Assembly: GCA_947377595.1 (NCBI GenBank)
Contig: CANCGK010000039.1
Coordinates: 1-8,014 of the forward strand
Direction: 5' to 3'
Source: a bacterium
Lineage (GTDB): Bacteria > Babelota > Babeliae > Babelales > Chromulinivoraceae
Length of the DNA stretch: 8,014 nt
Position 1 is the stretch's first letter. Every line of letters begins with the position of its first letter. Made by a program: the position numbers and the translations under genes. Below the pieces are notes generated by a model. That model was not told the origin of the DNA. It was given only the letters and a program-made list of their open reading frames with translations, and made no database searches. This document shows positions 1-5,779 of the stretch, in pieces.

Positions 1-209
1 CGTCGTAATAACTCTTCTTTTGGTAACATTTTAAATTCAGATTTTTTTAAAATGTTCCGAGTCTTGTTATCACATTTGATCTCTTGAGGAGGTGTCTCTA
101 ATTCAAAAAAAGTAATAATCGCCTTTCGATCCGAATCTTGCAAACTTGCACAAGCATCATATCCAAAAAGCAATAGACTCAGACAAGCTAATTTGCTTAT
201 ATTTTTCAT
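1..209 (-). CDS. Secreted protein of unknown function, 5' part only
   Basis: An open frame starts with ATG at 209 and runs off the left edge, giving 69 complete codons with no stop. The first 22 residues form a textbook Sec signal peptide: a short Lys-containing start (MKNISK), a Leu-rich core (LSLLLF), then an A-C-A site before Ser. The mature part begins with a charged stretch (LQDSDRKAIITFFELE) followed by Lys- and Glu-rich sequence. The start is supported by AGGA at 215-218, five bases upstream, and by a near-consensus promoter at 262-290. I do not recognise a family, and too little is visible to assign a function. The protein should be exported to the periplasm or cell surface. There is no lipobox (the residues before Cys are YDA), so a lipoprotein is unlikely. 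Confidence 0.65.
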   Translation of the reverse strand, partial: MKNISKLACLSLLLFGYDACASLQDSDRKAIITFFELETPPQEIKCDNKTRNILKKSEFKMLPKEELLR

Positions 210-261
210 ACACATCCTATATTTTACGTACCCACACAATAAAAATTTTCATATTGTATAA

Positions 262-290
262 ATTATAACAACATTTATAACCACTGACAA
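262..290 (-). promoter_or_regulatory. Sigma-70-type promoter for the leftward secreted-protein gene
   Basis: Read on the minus strand, TTGTCA (285-290) and TATAAT (262-267) are separated by 17 bp. The -35 matches five of six bases and the -10 is perfect. It lies about 55 bp upstream of the start codon at 209, so the leader would be short. This is one of the clearest promoters in the window. Confidence 0.6.
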
Positions 291-392
291 CAAACAAAAA
301 TACGTTGTTTATTTCAATAAAGCCACAAAAAGCTCTCCTAAAAAGTCTATACTACGCAGCCTGATAGATTTTTTAATATAGACAATATCAAT

Positions 393-422
393 TTGCAAAA
401 TCTATTTTTATTGCTATATAAT
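393..422 (+). promoter_or_regulatory. Candidate promoter for the RMD1-like gene
   Basis: TTGCAA (393-398) and a perfect TATAAT (417-422) are 18 bp apart. It reads toward the gene at 538 and would leave a leader of roughly 110 bases. This is a consensus match by eye. In DNA this AT-rich, TATAAT also arises by chance. Confidence 0.45.
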
Positions 423-537
423 AACAACACCTGCATAACTATACATATATCAATTATCAATCGATTGATTTTTATGCATAGATTACGCACAGGAACAATC
501 GTTCTAAAATTATTACATCCGACAAAGGGCCTAAGTC

Positions 538-1632
538 ATGGAAAAAGAACATCATATTATCACAAAGCAACAAGCCGCATCGCATGTTTTCTCTGGCCAC
601 GTTTATATGTTTTTTGCATTTGATATCGGTGAAGACATAAATTTTGAAGCGGTAAAACAATCAAAAGAATGCAAAACTTCTCCTGTCAATCTTTCGAAAT
701 TTTTTAAAAATTATCATGCGCCTCTTGCCATTGATACTGCTGACAACAAAAAAAGTCCTTATTGCGTTGATGCAAAAATTCACCAATTTGGAGCAATATC
801 AATTACCTACAAAGTCCCCGTTTCTGACACATTTAAAAATTTAAAATCAAAATTAATCGCAATCGACGAAGAATATCAACCTCGCAGTATTAATGATGCT
901 CTAGAAATTTATCAACAAATTAAACCATACATTTCAAAACCAAATTTCTTTCATTTACGCAGCTATTACACGATTATACAAATTGAATGCGATCCAGAAT
1001 TTTCTGGCTCACAAATTAAAGAATATTTTAGTCACGAAATAGCAGCACTTTTACGATTTGAAACCCAAACATTATCAGAACATCACAAACGAGAAATTTT
1101 AACATCTTCTGTTGGCTATTTTAAAACTGATTTAATTATTATCGATACAGAAGCTGCATTCATGTACGATCCTCAATATTCTGAGCTTTTAGATTTCTTT
1201 GAACTTGGCAACATTCAACAACTTGAATTACAATACTTTGACAAATTGCTCGACAAGCAAATGACAGCAATTTACGAAGATAAAATTCGAGCATTACCAA
1301 TTTTAGCCTATTTACCATTTATCGGATCAAAATATTTTGACCCGGTCGGTGAACTGACAAAATTAAAAGTGGATATTTCTGTGATTACAGAACGTCTAGA
1401 AAATAGTATCAAACTGGTAGGAGAAACTTACTTTTCAGAAATTTATGACCAAATTGTTCTCAATCTTGATCTGAAAAATTGGAAAGATTCTATCGAAAAG
1501 AAATTTAAAATCATCAAAGAAGTACAATACGATTATCAAAATAAAATCGATACAACTCGAGAAGATATTTTAACAACACTCATCATTATTTTAATTATGA
1601 CAGAATTAGTTGTAGCAATCATTAAACATTAG
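538..1632 (+). CDS. Tail-anchored protein resembling the RMD1/DUF155 family
   Basis: The gene encodes 364 residues from ATG at 538, with AAAGGG (524-529) eight bases upstream. It has no signal peptide. Blocks that recall the RMD1/DUF155 (COG1723) family appear in order: an FDIGEDINFEAV stretch near residues 28-39, FGAISITYKVP near 84-94, a DLIIIDTEAAFMYD block near 198-211, and a helical LELQYFDKLLDKQM near 229-242. A long charged helical region near 271-343 (possible coiled coil) ends in one hydrophobic segment at about 344-362, leaving only two residues after it. This gives a cytosolic domain held at the membrane by its C-terminus. In eukaryotes the family includes membrane-anchored organelle proteins. 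In bacteria the biochemical role is, to my knowledge, unknown. The gene is monocistronic, closed by a strong terminator at 1638-1690. The family match is remembered, not searched. Confidence 0.75.
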   Translation: MEKEHHIITKQQAASHVFSGHVYMFFAFDIGEDINFEAVKQSKECKTSPVNLSKFFKNYHAPLAIDTADNKKSPYCVDAKIHQFGAISITYKVPVSDTFKNLKSKLIAIDEEYQPRSINDALEIYQQIKPYISKPNFFHLRSYYTIIQIECDPEFSGSQIKEYFSHEIAALLRFETQTLSEHHKREILTSSVGYFKTDLIIIDTEAAFMYDPQYSELLDFFELGNIQQLELQYFDKLLDKQMTAIYEDKIRALPILAYLPFIGSKYFDPVGELTKLKVDISVITERLENSIKLVGETYFSEIYDQIVLNLDLKNWKDSIEKKFKIIKEVQYDYQNKIDTTREDILTTLIIILIMTELVVAIIKH

Positions 1633-1637
1633 ACTTT

Positions 1638-1690
1638 ATAAAAAAAGCACGCTTTCGTTTATACTTATAACGAAAGCGTGCTTTTTTTAT
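1638..1690. terminator. Perfect 22-bp hairpin terminator, bidirectional
   Basis: Positions 1638-1659 are the exact reverse complement of 1669-1690, with a 9-base loop. The stem has a core of AAGCACGCTTTCGTT and is flanked by seven A on the left and seven T on the right. It could therefore act as an intrinsic terminator in both directions. It begins six bases after the stop codon of the RMD1-like gene and may also catch leftward transcripts coming from grpE. Confidence 0.9.
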
Positions 1691-1747
1691 ACAATAGACT
1701 TCTTTTATAACCTATAGGAATCACATTTTGAAAATGGATTAATACAG

Positions 1748-1870
1748 CCTGCGATTTTGTTATCACAAAATCTCCGGAAATGGGTGGGCGGCGGCCCATA
1801 ATGCGCTCAATAAAAAGCGTTTTACCCCCGTCTGGATCATGCGTCTCAGAGATTGCAGAGCAATCGCAGG
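1748..1870 (+). repeat. GC-rich palindromic intergenic element, copy 1
   Basis: This 123-bp element stands out from the AT-rich surroundings by its G+C content. The outer arms CCTGCGATT (1748-1756) and AATCGCAGG (1862-1870) pair perfectly. TCCGGA (1773-1778) pairs with TCTGGA (1831-1836) with one G-U, and TGGGC/GCCCA close a GGCG loop at 1785-1798. A core at about 1799-1824 (TAATGCGCT, then ATAAAAAGCGTTTTA) reappears at about 2670-2693 in copy 2, along with the outer CCTRCG arm and CTCCGG. The element ends 25 bp from the 3' end of grpE, so it would form a large hairpin in the grpE transcript. It contains no plausible coding sequence. Confidence 0.75.
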
Positions 1871-1895
1871 GTTTTTCAAAGAGATCTCATCAAGG

Positions 1896-2417
1896 TTACT
1901 TTGCAACCATAACTTTTGCAGGACGCAAAACTTTATCTTTAATCATAAAGCCTTTTTCCAACACTTGAACTACCTGGCCAGTTGTATGTTGCTCAGATGC
2001 AACTTCCATTAATGCTTCATGGAACTCTGGATTAAATTGATCATAGCTGACAAATTCTTGAACGCCATATTTATGTAAAAGTTGCATGACAGATTTATAG
2101 ATCATTTCGATTCCTGCATACATATCTGCTGTTGCATCTGTTTTTGCTGATAAAGCGCGATCAAAGTTATCAACAACAGTCAATAAATCTTTTAAAACCG
2201 ACACTTGAGCTGTTTGCATCCAAGACATTTGCTCTCTGTCCATGCGTTTTTTATAATTTTCAAAATCAGCAAAAATACGCGCTGCTTGATCTTTCCACAA
2301 AGCAACCTCTTGCTGACATTGTTCAAGTTGATTATTTTCTTGTATGTTCGATTGCTCTTGTTCTTGCTCTTGATCAATCATTTCTTCTGGTTGATACTGA
2401 TCATCATATTGATTCAT
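1896..2417 (-). CDS. grpE: GrpE, nucleotide exchange factor of DnaK
   Basis: GrpE releases ADP from the Hsp70 chaperone DnaK and so drives its substrate cycle in the cytosol. The 173-residue protein has the usual architecture. A low-complexity Glu/Gln-rich tail comes first, then the long dimerisation helix carrying the signature RIFADFENYKKRMDRE (about residues 47-62). Next are LLTVVDNFDRAL (about 78-89) and GIEMIYKSV...LLHKYGVQEF (about 102-122). The beta-rich head has FNPEFHEALMEV (about 128-139) and GFMIKDKVLRPAKVMV (about 156-171). I place the start at ATG 2417 rather than the in-frame ATG at 2423, because the AAGGA at 2424-2428 touches the latter but lies six bases from the former. Neither hrcA, dnaK nor dnaJ is adjacent, and I see no CIRCE operator. 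The gene is alone, between two copies of a palindromic repeat. Confidence 0.96.
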   Translation of the reverse strand: MNQYDDQYQPEEMIDQEQEQEQSNIQENNQLEQCQQEVALWKDQAARIFADFENYKKRMDREQMSWMQTAQVSVLKDLLTVVDNFDRALSAKTDATADMYAGIEMIYKSVMQLLHKYGVQEFVSYDQFNPEFHEALMEVASEQHTTGQVVQVLEKGFMIKDKVLRPAKVMVAK

Positions 2418-2428
2418 AGTCATTCCTT
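2415..2428 (-). promoter_or_regulatory. Ribosome binding site that selects the grpE start
   Basis: On the minus strand the sequence reads AAGGA-ATG-ACT-ATG. The Shine-Dalgarno AAGGA (2424-2428) directly abuts the first ATG (2421-2423), leaving no spacer. The second ATG (2415-2417) has a normal six-base spacer and is the likely start. Confidence 0.7.
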
Positions 2429-2506
2429 AAACTTAATGGATAAGCTGATCCAGAAAAAGATTTTATTCAAATTCTGGTTATTTTTTATAGTGTATATTAC
2501 TTTTTA

Positions 2507-2534
2507 AGTATACCAAAGCATAACAAAGAGACAA
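2507..2534 (-). promoter_or_regulatory. Candidate grpE promoter with extended -10
   Basis: On the minus strand, TTGTCT (2529-2534) and TATACT (2507-2512) are separated by 16 bp, with TGG just before the -10 as in extended -10 promoters. It is about 90 bp upstream of the grpE start. No heat-shock type inverted repeat (CIRCE) accompanies it. Confidence 0.5.
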
Positions 2535-2595
2535 GCTAACAACTTTATGCTACCATTAAACTTTATAGCACGTGTCAAGTTACCTAACTGACAAT

Positions 2596-2760
2596 AGTAA
2601 CTACTCGCCTCTATTGATATTTGCCCTACGTTTTTACAAAACTCCGGGAACTCATGAGGCCGGTGGGCTTAATGCACTTATAAAAAGCGTTTAATGGCCG
2701 CCGCCACCATATTTCCGGAGCGTTAGCGTAGGTCATATTTTCAATTGCTGAGTAGTTACT
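2596..2760. repeat. 165-bp nested inverted repeat enclosing copy 2
   Basis: AGTAACTACTC (2596-2606) and GAGTAGTTACT (2750-2760) are perfect 11-bp inverted arms. Moving inward, ATTGA on the left (2613-2617) and TCAAT on the right (2741-2745) can also pair, followed by the CCTACG/CGTAGG arms of the inner element. The whole stretch could extrude as a long interrupted cruciform, or fold as RNA. The right arm lies just upstream of the first barrel gene. Copy 1 has no clear equivalent of the outermost arms. Confidence 0.6.
2625..2732 (+). repeat. GC-rich palindromic intergenic element, copy 2
   Basis: This is a 108-bp relative of the element at 1748-1870 in the same orientation. Outer arms CCTACG (2625-2630) and CGTAGG (2727-2732) pair. 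CTCCGG (2642-2647) pairs with CCGGAG (2715-2720). GGTGGGC (2662-2668) faces the GCCGCCGCCACC run (2697-2708). The centre, TTAATGCACT then TATAAAAAGCGTTTA, matches the centre of copy 1. Its 3' half, read in reverse, also resembles the 5' half of copy 1 (CTCCGGAAAT, then GGTGGCGGCGGCC), as expected for imperfect palindromes. Confidence 0.7.
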
Positions 2761-2780
2761 CAATTGACAATACTTTATAC

Positions 2781-2817
2781 TTTAAAAATATGAAATTTAA
2801 AAATATGAAATTTAAAA
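2781..2817 (+). repeat. 15-bp tandem duplication over the start codon
   Basis: TTTAAAAATATGAAA occurs twice head to tail (2781-2795 and 2796-2810), followed by a partial third copy (TTTAAAA). Because the unit is 15 bp, both ATG codons (2790 and 2805) are in frame with the barrel gene and both are followed by Lys-Phe-Lys. Either can serve as start. Confidence 0.85.
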
Positions 2818-4001
2818 TTAATTCCCTAATATCATGTATCCTCATCATTACAACTTTATTTGATAATACTATCATGGCAATTTTAACAGTCAGTCAATAT
2901 AAGCCTGATAGTTTTTTTCAAACACCTTATTTTGCTCAAGATAATTTTACCAATATTGCCGTCAATATATCTGGTGGATTTGCATCTCAAGGCTACAATC
3001 AACAAGGACAAAAAATTCCTTACCTGCAACAATTTGGGCAAGAAACTTTATTACGACAATTTACAGATCAATCTTTATCACATGACAATACCGAAAGTGT
3101 TGGACAAGGTTTTTTAGATGGCCAATTTCATGTCAGAGAAATAATTCTATCCTGTTATAAAAATATGAATAAAGGTTATTTTGTAGAAAGTGCTGTTGTT
3201 ATACAAGATTTATTAATCAATCATATCGATATTGCCTATGCACCACATACAACGTTAACTGATAATCGCATACAATACTTAGAACAATTACAACAAAAGC
3301 TGCCTGAAAACCTTAATCAATCTGGAATGTTTACAACTGCAGTCTATGGTGGATATACCAAATCTTTTGTTAATTTTACGCATCTTGATTTTATAGACTT
3401 AACTATTAAAACTGGTTTTATGTCTCCTCAAGCCATGACAAAAAACTATGATAGTTTCCTACAGATGCCATATTATGGTAATCTTAATTTTGGTTATCCG
3501 ATTATTGCAACCGGATCACTAGGTCTTTTAGATTGGATAACAATTGGCATGAATGGGTCAATTGTTCCTTGGCAGACAACAACAAAAACTATTCCTCTTA
3601 AGAATACGCCTTCTGAAAATATTTTACTTGGCATGCAACCAGGACTTGCAACTATTGCACGAGGTCCATTATGCGTTGCTTCATTATATTTTCAGGCTGA
3701 TCATTTTCATCAGGGAACAAGCGCAATGCTTGGATATAGTTACACAAAAAGTTATGCATATACTATAACACCATATGATATGATTCATTTTGACAAGCAA
3801 ACAAGCAGTTCATCTCAATTGGCTGATGATTGGAGTTTTGGATCACTTTACCTGCAATTTGATGTTGATTTTGCAACTCACTGTAAACCAAATAGTCCAT
3901 TAATAACATTCTATTGCAATATTCCTATCGCAGGTCATTTTTGTTCAAAAACAACAATATTTGGTAGTGCATACAACTTACAGATAAGTTATACATTTTA
4001 A
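2790..4001 (+). CDS. Secreted beta-barrel-like outer-membrane protein, paralogue 1
   Basis: The gene encodes 403 residues from ATG 2790, or 398 from ATG 2805. No Shine-Dalgarno is visible before either, so the start is uncertain. A Sec-type signal peptide follows (Lys-rich start, then SLISCILIITTLF). The mature part is rich in alternating aromatic and polar strands and ends in ISYTF, with the terminal Phe typical of outer-membrane barrels. It shares many blocks with the next gene: SQGYNQQGQ, PYLQQFG, LLRQF, ES-G, NQSGM-TTA, a Phe-X-Tyr-Pro strand, IAG, and a closing NLQI-TF. I infer an outer-membrane barrel of a lineage-specific family. Substrate and function are unknown. The next gene follows after 29 bp in the same direction, so the two are probably co-transcribed. 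A longer reading from TTG 2745 would add 15 non-signal-like residues and is less likely. Confidence 0.8.
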   Translation: MKFKNMKFKINSLISCILIITTLFDNTIMAILTVSQYKPDSFFQTPYFAQDNFTNIAVNISGGFASQGYNQQGQKIPYLQQFGQETLLRQFTDQSLSHDNTESVGQGFLDGQFHVREIILSCYKNMNKGYFVESAVVIQDLLINHIDIAYAPHTTLTDNRIQYLEQLQQKLPENLNQSGMFTTAVYGGYTKSFVNFTHLDFIDLTIKTGFMSPQAMTKNYDSFLQMPYYGNLNFGYPIIATGSLGLLDWITIGMNGSIVPWQTTTKTIPLKNTPSENILLGMQPGLATIARGPLCVASLYFQADHFHQGTSAMLGYSYTKSYAYTITPYDMIHFDKQTSSSSQLADDWSFGSLYLQFDVDFATHCKPNSPLITFYCNIPIAGHFCSKTTIFGSAYNLQISYTF

Positions 4002-4020
4002 TCAAAATTATCACATAAAA

Positions 4021-4033
4021 AAGGATGATGGTG
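4021..4033 (+). promoter_or_regulatory. Ribosome binding site fused to three consecutive start codons
   Basis: The sequence AAGGATGATGGTG combines a Shine-Dalgarno (AAGGA, 4021-4025) with ATG 4025, ATG 4028 and GTG 4031, all in frame. Spacing favours the GTG. All three choices give a very similar protein. Confidence 0.55.
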
Positions 4034-5209
4034 AAGCGCACATTGAATTTATGGTTATCAATTATATGGTATATAACCGTATCAATACCTTGCTATGCAA
4101 GTAATTATGGACCAAGTTTATTATTTCATAAACCATACAGCACTGCCGATTATCAAGGGACTGCTTTTTTAAATTATTGCACAGGAAAAACAAGCCAAGG
4201 ATACAATCGACAAGGTCAAATCGTTCCTTTTTTGCAAGAATATGGAGATGAAGATCTTTTACGAAGATTTATAGATCCGACAGTTCCAAAAGATGATATC
4301 GAAAGTCTTGGAACTATTAATTTTTCTGGAACATTACTTTTTGAGCGATTAAATCTTGGATATAGCAAAAACATTCATAAACATTGTTTTATCAGCATTG
4401 GTACAGTTGTTCAAAATTTACAAGTCAGCAACATTCAACCAACAATTAAACTGTACAAACCACTCAACGAAGATGATGCACATAAACTAGAAATTCTTGA
4501 ATCAAAAATACCTGACAGCTTAAATGCATCTGGCATGCTGACGACAGCTATAGAATTTGGGTATAATAATATTTTTTATGATTTTACATCAATTAATTTT
4601 TTACAATTTTTTATAAAAGGTAGTATTGCAACACCGCAAGTCATTCATGGTCACAGTTTATCTATTTTACAATATCCTCTTGCTGGCAACATTAGCTTTG
4701 CTTATCCTGTAACTGCCATTGCAACACTTGGATTAAATAAACATCTCAACTTTGGTTTATTTGGTATGGTTATACCTTTTCAACCTCGACAAATTTTTGC
4801 ACCAGTCAACAATACAACATCCCACAATAATATGTTATTAGATCATGCTACATATCTTACGGTATATCCACATGCAGTGCTATCATCAGTATTTTACATC
4901 GAAGCACATAGCTTTATTGATAATATGATGACAACTTTTGGCTATGGATCAAGCTGGGGCATTCCATGGAAAATTAGCGCATTTGATAAAAAAAATTATC
5001 CGGACGCTTTGATCAACCACAATGAACTTTTAAATGGATGGAATATCGCATCACTATTTTTTCAACTCGATTATAGCTTTCGATCAGAAAAACATCCTCA
5101 AGCACCTGCATTATCACTGTCCTATGTATTTCCTTTAGCTGGTCGATATTTCCCTAAAATAAATATTATTGGCGGAGCTTTTAATCTTGGCATTCACCAA
5201 GAATTTTAA
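4031..5209 (+). CDS. Secreted beta-barrel-like outer-membrane protein, paralogue 2
   Basis: The gene encodes 392 residues and is a paralogue of the preceding gene. Its signal peptide (KRTLNLWLSIIWYITVSIP, then C-Y-A before Ser) leads into a mature protein of predicted beta strands ending in Phe (GIHQEF). Blocks shared with paralogue 1, in order, are SQGYNRQGQ, PFLQEYGDEDLLRRF, a D-ES-G motif, LNASGMLTTA, PQ...LQYPLAGNISFAYP, LGL, and a final IIGGAFNLGI. The beginning is ambiguous: ATG 4025, ATG 4028 and GTG 4031 are consecutive in-frame codons. AAGGA at 4021-4025 overlaps the first and has a usable five-base spacing only to GTG 4031, which gives a normal KRTLN signal start, so I chose it. The role is probably an outer-membrane channel or surface protein. 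The ligand is unknown. The stop codon is one base from the convergent gene on the other strand. Confidence 0.8.
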   Translation: MKRTLNLWLSIIWYITVSIPCYASNYGPSLLFHKPYSTADYQGTAFLNYCTGKTSQGYNRQGQIVPFLQEYGDEDLLRRFIDPTVPKDDIESLGTINFSGTLLFERLNLGYSKNIHKHCFISIGTVVQNLQVSNIQPTIKLYKPLNEDDAHKLEILESKIPDSLNASGMLTTAIEFGYNNIFYDFTSINFLQFFIKGSIATPQVIHGHSLSILQYPLAGNISFAYPVTAIATLGLNKHLNFGLFGMVIPFQPRQIFAPVNNTTSHNNMLLDHATYLTVYPHAVLSSVFYIEAHSFIDNMMTTFGYGSSWGIPWKISAFDKKNYPDALINHNELLNGWNIASLFFQLDYSFRSEKHPQAPALSLSYVFPLAGRYFPKINIIGGAFNLGIHQEF

Positions 5210-5225
5210 ACTATAAAAAATCTTG
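5198..5225. terminator. Weak hairpin across two convergent stop codons
   Basis: CAAGA (5198-5202) pairs with TCTTG (5221-5225). After one A-A mismatch, TTTT (5204-5207) pairs with AAAA (5216-5219). The hairpin covers both stop codons of the convergent genes. It is AT-rich and lacks a good T-run directly after it, so a terminator role is only possible. Confidence 0.3.
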
Positions 5226-5600
5226 AATTTTTGAACACATCTCAAGAATTACAGAACGCTCTTGGCAATCTTCTAAACTCGAAAGCATAAAAGCATGAAT
5301 CTGATCTATCATCGCTTGAATGTAAGCAATATCATCAGAATTCATAGATGCACGAGTATGTAATTTTGATATCGCATCTTGCAATGTAGGCACAGCAACT
5401 GAATAATTTTTCTGCTGAATAAAATACAACGATTGGTTTAAATCTTGACGAATTGATTGCACAACATGAACGGGAAAAGCGAAATCAACCATCACATCAA
5501 CATGCTCTTCATCATGAGATGATTTTAATTGAACTGTCCATGCAGTTGTTGTACTGATGAACAACAATGCCAATCTCCTTATTTTTTTTACAATATTCAT
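5211..5600 (-). CDS. Small exported helical protein of unknown function
   Basis: The gene encodes 129 residues from ATG 5600, with AAGGA (5609-5613) eight bases upstream. The N-terminus (MNIVKKIRRLALLFISTTTA) is a signal peptide or membrane anchor, with cleavage perhaps after residue 20-26. The rest is predicted helical. Residues 50-80 (DLNQSLYFIQQKNYSVAVPTL, then DAISKL) have the spacing of a tetratricopeptide-like helical hairpin. Residues 88-129 form one or two more amphipathic helices, with Cys at 112 and 122 that could form a disulfide in the periplasm. I do not recognise the family. The gene is convergent with the barrel operon and separated from it by one base. It reads away from ssb but is not in an operon with it, because a terminator lies between them. 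Confidence 0.7.
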   Translation of the reverse strand: MNIVKKIRRLALLFISTTTAWTVQLKSSHDEEHVDVMVDFAFPVHVVQSIRQDLNQSLYFIQQKNYSVAVPTLQDAISKLHTRASMNSDDIAYIQAMIDQIHAFMLSSLEDCQERSVILEMCSKIQDFL

Positions 5601-5650
5601 ACATACATTCCTTTTTACATTCTTACATCAATTGCAATTTTCTTACTTCT

Positions 5651-5680
5651 ATTCTGTCAATTACCATCTCAGTTTGTCAA
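5651..5680 (-). promoter_or_regulatory. Possible promoter of the small exported protein
   Basis: On the minus strand a perfect -35 TTGACA (5675-5680) is followed after 18 bp by CAGAAT (5651-5656), a weak -10. A second TTGACA lies at 5655-5660 without a convincing -10. The region is the only plausible promoter site between the ssb terminator and the start codon at 5600. Confidence 0.35.
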
Positions 5681-5732
5681 CAAAACTTACTTATTTTTAC
5701 TCATAAAATTTTCTTTCTGAAAATTTACACAA

Positions 5733-5763
5733 AAAAAAGAGCCTTATAAAAAGACTCTTTTTT
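5733..5763. terminator. Hairpin terminator downstream of ssb
   Basis: Six A (5733-5738) then GAG-C-CTT, a five-base ATAAA loop, and AAG-A-CTC then six T (5758-5763) form a stem with one mismatch. A-rich and T-rich flanks allow termination in either direction. For ssb, which is read leftward and ends at 5780, it begins 16 bases after the stop codon. Confidence 0.75.
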
Positions 5764-5779
5764 CGATTACGACAATCTA

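Larger units (their letters stand above)
210..537. other. Divergent intergenic region (328 bp)
   Basis: This gap separates a leftward and a rightward gene. It is very AT-rich and holds a candidate promoter in each direction (262-290 minus, 393-422 plus). I found no tRNA, no extended hairpin and no credible small gene. The frame that is open from about 393 to 623 overlaps the next gene in another frame, has no ribosome binding site, and reads like noise. Confidence 0.5.

Noticed and set aside
1780..1968. Open frame on the plus strand running from the GC-rich element into grpE
   Set aside because: It is made of palindromic repeat sequence plus antisense of grpE, with no ribosome binding site and no protein-like composition.
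2132..2507. Several overlapping open frames, both strands, over the 5' half of grpE
   Set aside because: They are shadows of grpE. The grpE frame has full family motifs and a good Shine-Dalgarno.
1748..2732. The two GC-rich elements as tRNA genes, integron attC sites or CRISPR repeats
   Set aside because: No acceptor, anticodon and T-loop pattern fits. There are no core RYYYAAC/GTTRRRY ends, and two long diverged copies with no regular spacing are not a CRISPR array.
1748..2732. grpE region as a composite transposon flanked by two insertion sequences
   Set aside because: The flanking elements are about 110-120 bp with no transposase, and no target duplication is evident around the pair. grpE is a core gene, not cargo.
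2745..2789. Upstream TTG start that would extend the first barrel protein by 15 residues
   Set aside because: It lies in the arm of an inverted repeat, lacks a Shine-Dalgarno, and puts non-hydrophobic residues ahead of a normal signal peptide.
2764..2792. TTGACA at 2764-2769 as a -35 for the barrel operon
   Set aside because: At 16-18 bp spacing there is no acceptable -10. The TATACT at 2776-2781 is only six bases away, so the two do not form one promoter.
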